The position numbers were made by a program, and so were the translations under genes. Positions 56,931 through 64,000 of a stretch of DNA of 64,000 bases are shown piece by piece (position 1 is the stretch's first letter; each line of letters opens with the position of its first letter). This DNA is from CAWATZ01 sp963784995. GTDB taxonomy: Bacteria > Planctomycetota > Planctomycetia > Gemmatales > Gemmataceae. The DNA lies in the NCBI GenBank assembly GCA_963784995.1, contig CAWATZ010000002.1:1302001-1366000 (forward strand), written 5' to 3'. The notes under the pieces are model-generated. The model saw nothing but the letters and a program-made list of their open reading frames with translations, had not been told where the DNA came from and made no database searches.

Positions 56931-56994
56931 GGTCGTAGCGATAGGCCCACCGGCCGCGTGGTGGGCCTCGCTGACGCTCGGCCCACCCTACGAC
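56931..56994. repeat. GTGGGCC-type repeat
   Basis: GGTCGTAGCGATAGGCCCAC and CGGCCCACCCTACGAC are inverted arms around GGCCGCGTGGTGGGCCTCGC. I recall similar GGCCCACC/GGTGGGCC repeats from planctomycete genomes. It lies between the sigma factor start and the NAD-kinase-like gene. Confidence 0.6.
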
Positions 56995-57030
56995 GTCCCT
57001 TCCAACTCCTGGTTTCAATCGGTTCCAGGT

Positions 57031-58032
57031 TTAGCCACTTTTCTTTGGCATGGTGCGGTGACTCCAAACGGTAGTTGGTGGTTCTTCGGAGGCAGGCATG
57101 ACCAGGTGGACTTTCTTGTCGGCGACGCCGATGCGGGCGATGCGGCCGCTATTGAATTCCAGGTAGTCCGCCTCGATGCCGTCGCTGAAGATCACGCCAT
57201 GGTGCGGCATGTGCGACGTGACCACCATCTCCTCGCCCTGGACGATTTGCCCAAACACCACCTCGGCCTGCGTGACCTTGGTGACGAACGGCTCGCGCAC
57301 GTTGAACGTCAAGTAATCCGCCCCCCAGTCGAAGGCGTAACCCTGGCGCACGGCTTCCACGTCCACCTGGGGCGCCAGGGCCTGGAAAATGCCGGCCGCC
57401 CCCGCCAGAATGCCGCGCAGCCAGCCGGTCGAGCCGGCCCCCGTCGCAACGATAATGCCGCAGGAGCAGTGATCCTCCTGCTGGCCGCGCCAGTTCAAGC
57501 GATAGTAGGCGGATAGTTGCGTGCGCTGGCCGATGAACAGGTCGTTGACCGCGTACAAGGTCTGGCCATCGTTCATGGCGGCCTTGGCCATCGTGACCTC
57601 CCTGGTGATCGCCGTGCCAGCGAGAGCCTGGCGGAACGTGGCGTTGGCCTGGCTCACCCGGCAGCGCACCAGGACGCCATCGATGCGTTGCGGGTCGGGA
57701 TTGAAACCGATCAGCAGTTGCCCGTTGAGGTACTTGGCGGTATTGACCACCAGGCCATCCCGGCCCAGTGCCGCGACGAGGTCGTTGTCGCCGAACACGA
57801 AATTGGGCAGAAACGACCGCTCGACGAACTGGGAACGCACGCCGCTGGGCAGCGCTGCCCGGAGCTGATTCAAGGCCGCGACGTAGGCGTCATGGGCCGA
57901 CTGGTAAGGCTCGAACGCCGCCCCGGCGTGCTCCAGGTAGAAGCGGGCCTGTTCGCGCGTGTTGTAGCGCTCGATCAGCTCCTCGAGGGCGGTCTTCTGG
58001 GTAATGACGATGATCTGGGAGGCGGAACGCAT
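57031..58032 (-). CDS. NAD-kinase-like protein
   Basis: This 333-residue protein has the ATP-NAD kinase motifs: VFGDNDLVAALGRDGLVVN (GD-like N-terminal motif), the diphosphate-binding ATGAGSTGWLRG near residue 203 and SDGIEADYLEF near 292. The usual GGDGT is replaced by GDNDLVAA, so it may be a non-canonical NAD(P) or sugar kinase. Three bases separate it from the SPFH gene, so they form an operon. Confidence 0.8.
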   Translation of the reverse strand: MRSASQIIVITQKTALEELIERYNTREQARFYLEHAGAAFEPYQSAHDAYVAALNQLRAALPSGVRSQFVERSFLPNFVFGDNDLVAALGRDGLVVNTAKYLNGQLLIGFNPDPQRIDGVLVRCRVSQANATFRQALAGTAITREVTMAKAAMNDGQTLYAVNDLFIGQRTQLSAYYRLNWRGQQEDHCSCGIIVATGAGSTGWLRGILAGAAGIFQALAPQVDVEAVRQGYAFDWGADYLTFNVREPFVTKVTQAEVVFGQIVQGEEMVVTSHMPHHGVIFSDGIEADYLEFNSGRIARIGVADKKVHLVMPASEEPPTTVWSHRTMPKKSG

Positions 58033-58035
58033 GCT

Positions 58036-58998
58036 TTATTGCCCTCCCGCGGTCCCGTTCAACAGGGCGGCCAGCATCTCGGTGGTGATGGTCAGGTTGC
58101 CGATCTTGCCCGCGTTCTGGCCCAGCTCCTTCATCGCATAGGCGAGGAGATGGCGCGATTCCAACGTCCTGTAGACGGCGAGTTCCAGCTCGGCGGCCCT
58201 GGCACGGAACTGCGCTTCCAGTTCGAGAGCCCGGCCACGGCCCTCGGCCTCCTGGCGCGCGTTCTCCCCTTGCAGCACGATCAAAGCCCGGCGTTGTTCC
58301 TCGATGGTCTTGTCGCTGTCGAGCTGCTTTGCCCGGAGCTTGTGCTCCTCCTCAATGGCTGAGGCGCGGCGTGCGTAAATCGCCTCGTCCGCCTTGCGCA
58401 GCAACGTTTCGCGGTATTCCGCTTCCAGTGCCTTGGCCACTTCCGGCGTGGGACAGGTAGACAGGAAATAGACGCTCAACAATTCCACCCCCAAGGTTTG
58501 CAGCTCCCCCGGCTGTTGCCGCAGCTGAGCCAGGATCAGGGTCGAGATCGCCTGAGCGTCGCGGAGGGTCTCTTCCAGGGTGCGTTTCTGAATTTCGCTG
58601 TGCGTGGCGATCTGGATGATGTTGCTCAGTCGGCCGGCCAACTTGACGGGGTCGTCGCTGAGGTAACTCCCTTGCTGGGGGTTGATGGCGAAGTTGAGCG
58701 CCGCGGTCGCTTTTTTGGGGTCCACGATCCGGTAGGTCAGTTGTCCCTGAAGGGTGACGGCCTGGAAATTGTTGGTCAGTTCGTTGAACACGAAGTTGAC
58801 GTCGGTGCTGCCGATCGGCACAGCGACGATTTGCGTGTTGTGCTTGAGATAGTAGAAGGCGAGGCCAGGCCCCTCCTTGACCAGGCGCCCGGAAGCATAC
58901 TTGAACACGTAGTCGGTGGGTTGGCCCTTGAAGTAGCCGATGTTGAACACGGAGAGCACTCCTGGCGACGTTCTCTTTTCTCCGACACCCCTTTTCAT
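58036..58998 (-). CDS. SPFH/band-7 family protein
   Basis: This 320-residue protein has an SPFH domain (residues 20-180: VKEGPGLAFYYLKHNTQIVA, VTLQGQLTYRIVDPKKATAA) and then a long helical region (EAEYRETLLRKADEAIYARR; EEEHKLRAKQLDSDKTIEEQ) typical of flotillin-like coiled coils. A clear membrane helix is not seen. It overlaps the preceding esterase gene by ATGA. SPFH proteins organise membrane complexes; its partner here is probably the NAD-kinase-like protein. Confidence 0.85.
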   Translation of the reverse strand: MKRGVGEKRTSPGVLSVFNIGYFKGQPTDYVFKYASGRLVKEGPGLAFYYLKHNTQIVAVPIGSTDVNFVFNELTNNFQAVTLQGQLTYRIVDPKKATAALNFAINPQQGSYLSDDPVKLAGRLSNIIQIATHSEIQKRTLEETLRDAQAISTLILAQLRQQPGELQTLGVELLSVYFLSTCPTPEVAKALEAEYRETLLRKADEAIYARRASAIEEEHKLRAKQLDSDKTIEEQRRALIVLQGENARQEAEGRGRALELEAQFRARAAELELAVYRTLESRHLLAYAMKELGQNAGKIGNLTITTEMLAALLNGTAGGQ

Positions 58999-59882
58999 TT
59001 TTCCGTCGCCAGCTGCAGCACCTTCTGCGTGCGCAGCCATTCTTCGCAGCGTTTCGGCCATTCGGAAGCGGGATTCTTGCTCGGCCGCATCCCGTAGCCG
59101 TGGCCACCGCTGGCGAATACGTGCAACTCAGCTGGCACCCCGGCCTTCTTCAGAGCCAGATACAGGACAACGCTGTTTTCGGGGCCGACCCGATCATCGT
59201 TGGATTGAGCGAGGAACGTCGGCGGCGTCTCCTTGGAGACTCGGATGTCCGGCCGCAACTTCTCCTTGCTCTGGTCCACGACGCCGCCGGGGTAGATGAT
59301 CACGGCGAAGTCCGGCCGGCAACTCTCCTTGTCGGCGGCGTCAATGGGCTCATAGGAACGCTTGTCGAAGTTAGTGGCGGCGTGAGCGGCCAGATGGCCG
59401 CCGGCGGAGAAGCCGAGCATGCCGATGCGGTTTGGTTGAATGTTCCACTCCTTCGCCTTGCCGCGCACGATGCTGAGGGCGCGCTGGGCATCCTGGAGGG
59501 CGGCGTTGGGATTGTCCGGACGGCGCGGCACCCGATACTTGAGCAATGCCCCGGTGATGCCGAGCGAGTTGAGCCAGGCCGCGACGTCCTCGCCTTCGTG
59601 GTCCCAGGCCAGCATGCGATAGCCGCCGCCCGGAGCGATGACGACCGCCACGCCGATGTCCTTGTCCTTCGCGGGACGGTAAATGGTGAGGGTCGGTTTG
59701 CTGACGTCGGTCACTTGCCGGCTGCTCTTCGCTCCGGTGAGCTTCTCCGGGCCCACGTCGCCCTTCTCGCCAGGGACCTTGTCGGGCCAGAGATCGAGGA
59801 TCAGCGGCTTTTCCGCCGCGGGGCTGGTCACGGCGAGGCAGAGGGTGAACAGGAAAGTCAAACCGAGCGTGGGAGAGCGCAT
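58995..59882 (-). CDS. Exported alpha/beta hydrolase (acetyl-xylan-esterase-like)
   Basis: This 295-residue protein has a signal peptide (to about residue 22), oxyanion region VVIAPGGGYRMLAWDHEG near residue 85, nucleophile GMLGFSAGGHLAAHAA near 160, LAQSNDDRVGPEN near 232 with the acid, and HVFASGGHGYGM near 262 with His. It resembles the BD-FAE/acetyl-xylan-esterase group. It is the first gene of the SPFH/NAD-kinase-like operon, an unusual combination. Confidence 0.87.
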   Translation of the reverse strand: MRSPTLGLTFLFTLCLAVTSPAAEKPLILDLWPDKVPGEKGDVGPEKLTGAKSSRQVTDVSKPTLTIYRPAKDKDIGVAVVIAPGGGYRMLAWDHEGEDVAAWLNSLGITGALLKYRVPRRPDNPNAALQDAQRALSIVRGKAKEWNIQPNRIGMLGFSAGGHLAAHAATNFDKRSYEPIDAADKESCRPDFAVIIYPGGVVDQSKEKLRPDIRVSKETPPTFLAQSNDDRVGPENSVVLYLALKKAGVPAELHVFASGGHGYGMRPSKNPASEWPKRCEEWLRTQKVLQLATEK

Positions 59883-60259
59883 GACGCCAGGCTCCTTCGA
59901 GGTTGTGGTGCGAGCGGTGCGAGTATTCTATCATTCTTTGAGACTGTAGCAAAGAAAGTGGGCACCGGCCCCGCTTCTTCGCCCCCGCCCGGCTTGCCCG
60001 GGCGGAGCGGGGTTTGACGACCAGAAAGGGGCGGCGCCTCGACTCGTCTGGTCGTCAAACCCCGCTCCGCCCGGGCAAGCCGGGCGGGGGCGAATGCTGC
60101 CTCCCACTTCCTTTGCTCAAGTCTCTTTGTTTGTTGAAGTTCCCGGTCGTGCTTTGCCGCGGGAGACGCCGTTCTTCCTCAGCGTGCGTCAGCTTGCCTC
60201 CCAGCTTGCTCGCCGATGCTGCCGGCTTGTAGAATGGGTGAAACGAAAGGAGCATCGCC
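59883..60259. other. Intergenic region before the toxin-antitoxin pair
   Basis: The 377 bases contain the palindrome at 59980-60092 and otherwise nothing recognisable as a gene. Promoters for the esterase (minus) and antitoxin (plus) genes must lie here; AAAGG precedes the antitoxin ATG. Confidence 0.5.
59980..60092. repeat. Large inverted repeat
   Basis: Arms of about 46 bases begin CGCCCCCGCCCGGCTTGCCC and continue with GGGCGGAGCGGGGTTTGACGACCAGA; the complement ends at 60092. It shares GGCTTGCCCGG with the 32726 element, suggesting related families. Confidence 0.88.
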
Positions 60260-60573
60260 ATGTCCGCGATCCCTGTCACCGAGCAAACGATCACGGCTGC
60301 GCTGCGACGCTTGCCGCCCGAGCTTTGGCCCCAGGTGCTTGCGTTCATCGACTCGTTGCAACCGACATCCGCTCCAGCAAGTCCGGGCGCCCGGACAAGC
60401 GCTGGACGGCGGCGGAGCTGCGCAAACTCGCTCCCGCCGAGCGCGACGCCATCCTGGCGGAGCAGGCGATGGCCCTCGTGGACGAGTATCGGAACAACTC
60501 CGATCTGACCGATTTCGAGGCCTTCGGCGACGAGGATCTGTATGTCGATAGCTCCGACTCCGAAACGCGGTGA
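60260..60573 (+). CDS. Antitoxin-like protein (one frameshift)
   Basis: About 104 residues after repair of a break between 60360 and 60395. The N-terminus (ITAALRRLPPELWPQVLAFI) is helical and resembles DUF2281-type antitoxins; the acidic C-terminal part reads MALVDEYRNNSDLTDFEAFG and DEDLYVDSSDSETR. The next gene overlaps its end by 32 bases, an arrangement typical of toxin-antitoxin operons. No separate DNA-binding motif was identified. Confidence 0.72.
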
Positions 60574-60901
60574 GGTCTGGCTGGTCAACTTCGACCTCAC
60601 CGTCGGGGCTGAGATGCGCAAGGTCCGACCTGCCGTCGTCGTTTCGGTCGCGGGCATCGGCCGGCTGCCCCTTCAGATTGTCGTCCCGATGACGGATTGG
60701 AAACCGCACTACGCCAACGCCTCCTGGCTCATCCCGATCCCCGCTTCCGCGGCAAACGGATTGAGCAAGGATTCGGGGGCCGACGCCTTCCAGGTGAAAT
60801 CGGTGTCCGAGAAGCGTTTCGTAAAGAACCTGGGTGAGGTGACGAGTCAGCAGCTCGACGACATCGCCGCCGCGATTGCCCTCTGCGTCGGTGCGCCTTG
60901 A
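60542..60901 (+). CDS. MazF/PemK-like toxin
   Basis: This 119-residue protein has the PemK-fold signature KRGEVWLVNFDLTVGAEMRK followed by VRPAVVVSV at residues 8-36, IVVPMTDW near residue 49, and SKDSGADAFQVKSVSEKRF, which carries the conserved region before the last helix. Family members are mRNA endoribonucleases. Overlap with the antitoxin gene suggests coupled translation. No mobile element was found alongside. Confidence 0.87.
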   Translation: MSIAPTPKRGEVWLVNFDLTVGAEMRKVRPAVVVSVAGIGRLPLQIVVPMTDWKPHYANASWLIPIPASAANGLSKDSGADAFQVKSVSEKRFVKNLGEVTSQQLDDIAAAIALCVGAP

Positions 60902-61102
60902 TCCCTTCTCCCTGGAATTCGATGGCGACGCATTCATCAGGCGGTCGCGGTCCTTGCATCCGGTTTAGCTCGCAAACAGGGCCAGCAGCGGCCGCGCCCC
61001 TTGCCCAACTTCCCCGGTCTGTTAGCTCCGCTAGCGGTCAGGCGTCGGCTCCTGTATGCTTCATGGAGGGAGTTGTCGTCAGCGGATGAGAGGAGCCTGT
61101 TC

Positions 61103-64000
61103 GTGGACGTGCGTGAAACCTCGCTGGATCAGGAGGTCCCGGTCTCGGCCCTGCTGGGCTATCTGAACTTCTCCGATGGCCGCTCTGATCCGCGCTGGCA
61201 GAAGAACCTCAACGAGGCCTGCGCCTGGCTGCTCAGGCAAGGCGAGCCCCGTCCCTGGCAGCGCTTGCACGCCTGGCTGACCCAGGGGCTGGACCGGCTG
61301 CGCGGCACCAGCGCCGCTTTCCGCGACGTCGCCCAGGCCGAGCAGGTTCTGGCGGCTTTCCCCCGTCTGCTGGACGCCTACCGGCGCCATCACGCCGATC
61401 TGCTGGCCCATCTCTCCGACGAACAGCTGTATCTGCCGTTCTTCCTGGTCCGGGTCTTCGAGGCGGTCCTGGCCCATCGTGCCCGGGAGGGCGACCTGAG
61501 CACGCCGGCCGCCGAGGCTGCCATCCTGGCCCGGCTCAACGATTACGTCGGCTACCGCCCCGTGGCCCTGCTGGAAACTCGGCCGCAAGGCGAACCCTAC
61601 GAACACGAACGCCATCGCCCCGTGCCACTGTTCCTGCGCGGTGCCGGCGTCAGCTGTGGACCGTATCAGGAGATCATCGGCCAGGCCCTCGAAATCCTCC
61701 GCGGCGCCAACCCCGGCCTGCTGGCCGAGGCACAGTTCGACCTCAACCTCCTGGACGAGCTGGCCGTTGACGTCCGCGCCTACGACCACGGCCATCCGGT
61801 CAACCGCCGGCCCAATTACGTCTTCGGCGAATGGGACCCGCATCACCTGGACAACAGCGGTCGCTATCGGCGCTACGTGGTCCGCAAGATCACTCTCGAC
61901 GGCCTGCTCGACCGGGTCAATGCCACCGAGCCGACGGGCCGGGGCGGACCGCGCTCGGAGTGGCTGGCCGAGGCCGCGGCCGTGCTGGCGGGTACGATCC
62001 TGATGGCGGTCGGCGTCACCGGCAGCGGACCGGGGGCTCACGATTCCTCGGTGAGCCTGGCCACGCTGCTGCCCCGCATCGCCCGCTACCGCGACGCCTT
62101 TTACGAGCAGCTCTTGCCGCGCTTGCCGGCGCAGCATGCCGCCCGGCTGCGCGACGAACAGAACCTGACGCGCCAGCCCTTCGGCGGCGCCCGCCAGCAC
62201 CTCAACGCCTACCTGGCCCGGCACCGCGCTCTGCAAATGCAGCAGCGGCATCTGTCGGTGCTGTACGCCGCGATGGGTTATCCGGAAGCCAGCCAGCGGG
62301 AGGCCGGGCGGATTCCCTCGGTCTCGGGCCGGATGCTCAGCGCCGTCCTGAGCCTGCTCACCACCGGACAGCTGGAGGTCGAACAGGGCCGGCTGGCCGA
62401 CGCTGGCAAGCGCTTGCCGGAGATTGAGGAGCTGTTTGCAGCGCGGCATCGCCTGCGGCGCCTTTGCCGATCCGTGGAACATCCTGGGGTTCCAGGGGCT
62501 GTTTCCGCTGTCGTCGGCGCGAGAGGACAGCCTGCGCGATCCCCGGCTGGACGAACTGGTGCAGGTGATCGAGCAGACCTTCAACCTGTACGCCCGGGTG
62601 ATCTGCGAGGCGGCGGCGATGGGCCAGACCGAGCTGATCGGCCGGCTCCAGGGCGACCTGGAACGGCTGGCCGGCTGGTGGGACCAGTTTGCCACCTACG
62701 AGGTCAGCGACATTCGCCGGGTCCAGGGCGGCGAGATTGCTCGCTCGATCCGCAACGTCGCCCAGGCCCTGGCCCACTGGCACCAGCGCGGCGAGACGCC
62801 CGCCGACCTGGCCTTCTGGCGCAAGCACGTCGATCGCTTTCGCTCGCCGCGGGCCTATGCCCTGGTCATCGACACGCTGCTGCACAAGGGCGATTTCCGT
62901 GCCGCCCTGGCCCTGCTGACCAGCTGGATTGGCCAGGTGGAGCAGGCTCCCCTCGAAGACGGCACCGCGTCGTATCACACGCTGGCCTTGCGCTGGATGC
63001 TGGCGCTAACCCAGCCGGCGAAGGAAAGTAGTAGGACGGCTCTCCAGAGCCGTCCGGACGGCTCTGGAGAGCCGTCCTACGGTGATCCGCGAGAGCAGCG
63101 CCGCGACTTGGTCTGTAAGTTCTTCGATTACCTGGAAGCCAACGCCGAGGAATACTGGCAGGTGCCGGCCCTGGAAACCGACCAGGACGAGGAGGAAGAG
63201 AAGGAGGAAGACCTGTTCGAGGCCGCTTACGAGGACGTGACGTACCAGGATACGACGGACGACAACGAGGAATCCTCGGTGGCGGAGGGAGGACCGCGGA
63301 AGGATTTCGAGCTGGAGGAGCAGTCGGAACGGCTGGAGAAACGGCTGCGGTTCCTGGCCACGCTGGCCCGGCTGTGGCAGGTGGCGGCCCGCTTCCTGGG
63401 CACCCTTGGCTCGCAATCCGCTCCAGGCAAGGCTCGGCAGCAGCCGCGCCCTCCCGAAAGGGACGTCCACCTGGCGGACACGCTGGCTTCCTGGCTCAGC
63501 AGTGCCCGGCAGCGTTCGATGCAGCTGCTGCACCTGCTCGACGCCATCCACGCTCATCCGTTGCCGGCCCCGGCCGGCGACTACGAGTCGCTGGTCGAGT
63601 TCGATCGCCGGCGCGTGGTCAAGGAACGGCTGCTGTTCACGACCCTCAGCGCCTGCCTGGACGTGACCCTGGCCGTGGGCGCCCTCAAGGGAGCCCTCGG
63701 TTCTTGCTCGACCACCCACGCGGAGCAGACCCGGGCGCCGAGGCGGGCCCCGCCTGGGAGCCAGCCGCGATTCAGCTGGAACAGGCCCTGTTTCAGGGCG
63801 ACAGCGATGCCGCCGGGGCCGCCCTGATGGCGTTCACTGAGCGCTTCCAGGAGGAACAGCTGCTGTTCACCCCGCTGACCGAGGGGGGACATCCACGCCG
63901 CATCCTGCGCGTGCGGACCGCTCAGACCGTGCTGCGCTCGCTGCTGGCCAACCTGCCCCGGCTCGGACTGCTGCGCGAGACCTTCACCTTGCTTCACACC
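61103..64000 (+). CDS. Large unknown protein (3' partial, two frameshifts)
   Basis: I set the start at GTG 61103 behind GAGAGGAG; homology is unknown so the start is uncertain. The protein is about 965 residues to the window end and continues beyond. It is mostly helical, with an acidic insert at about 63190-63320 (DEEEEKEEDLFEAAYED). Breaks near 62437 and 63702 change frame. A 50-base perfect palindrome (63031-63080) is embedded in frame and codes for RTALQSRPDGSGEPSY. I do not recognise a domain. Confidence 0.65.
63031..63080. repeat. Perfect 50-base palindrome inside a gene
   Basis: GTAGGACGGCTCTCCAGAGC followed by CGTCC, then the exact reverse complement, with no spacer. The arm has its own inner palindrome (ACGGCTCTCCAGAGCCGT). 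It is in-frame within the large unknown gene and adds 16-17 residues with no stop. Confidence 0.92.

Overview
The window looks like GC-rich chromosomal DNA of a planctomycete, most likely a Gemmataceae-type organism. This rests on paired PSD1/DUF1549-DUF1553 and DUF1501 genes, a DUF1592-type/DUF1552 pair, TIGR02996 leucine-rich-repeat proteins, Hanks-type kinases with one ECF sigma factor partner, PQQ-like propellers opening with a WPQFRGP motif, and many long palindromic intergenic repeats. No rRNA, tRNA, CRISPR array or transposase was recognised. About 20 genes need one or more single-base frameshifts to give full-length proteins. Because the proteins are intact on both sides of each break, I read these mostly as assembly or sequencing indels rather than decay.

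Layout: (1) 1-5 kb, a lipid block: a partial PlsC-like acyltransferase, btaA and btaB for betaine lipid (DGTS) synthesis, and two coupled membrane-protein genes. (2) 5-10.2 kb, a small Gemmata-style unknown, a duplicated palindromic element, then a PSD1 cytochrome/DUF1501 pair. (3) 10.3-15.2 kb, recQ, a DUF1152 protein, a CE15 glucuronoyl-esterase-like gene and a secreted esterase. (4) 15.3-22.5 kb, a YezG-like small protein, an ankyrin/PQQ-propeller fusion, a TPR fragment, a kinase cut short at its first WD repeat, and a recD2-like helicase. (5) 22.5-29.6 kb, small membrane and secreted unknowns, a degenerate trypsin-like protein, an alpha/beta hydrolase, gluQRS and two TIGR02996 LRR proteins.

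(6) 29.7-44.9 kb is the most distinctive region. A minus-strand operon of nine tightly packed genes (41.2 to 30.3 kb) encodes an alpha/beta-hydrolase-like protein, radical SAM enzyme, cytochrome P450, fatty-acid desaturase, NTF2-like secreted protein, second radical SAM enzyme, two GNAT-type acyltransferases and a GH3-family acyl-amide synthetase. It meets a PAP2 phosphatase gene tail to tail. A ketosynthase plus acyl carrier protein lies beyond one unrelated HEAT/propeller gene. Together these look like a lipid-derived specialised-metabolite locus that I cannot match to a described pathway.

(7) 44.9-52.6 kb, a macrodomain protein, a repetitive coiled-coil secreted protein, a TolB-like propeller, a membrane unknown, and the DUF1552/DUF1592-type pair. 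(8) 52.7-61 kb, a Ser/Thr kinase-TPR protein downstream of its ECF sigma factor, an esterase/SPFH/NAD-kinase-like operon, and a MazF-like toxin-antitoxin pair. (9) 61.1 kb to the end, a large unknown protein running off the window.
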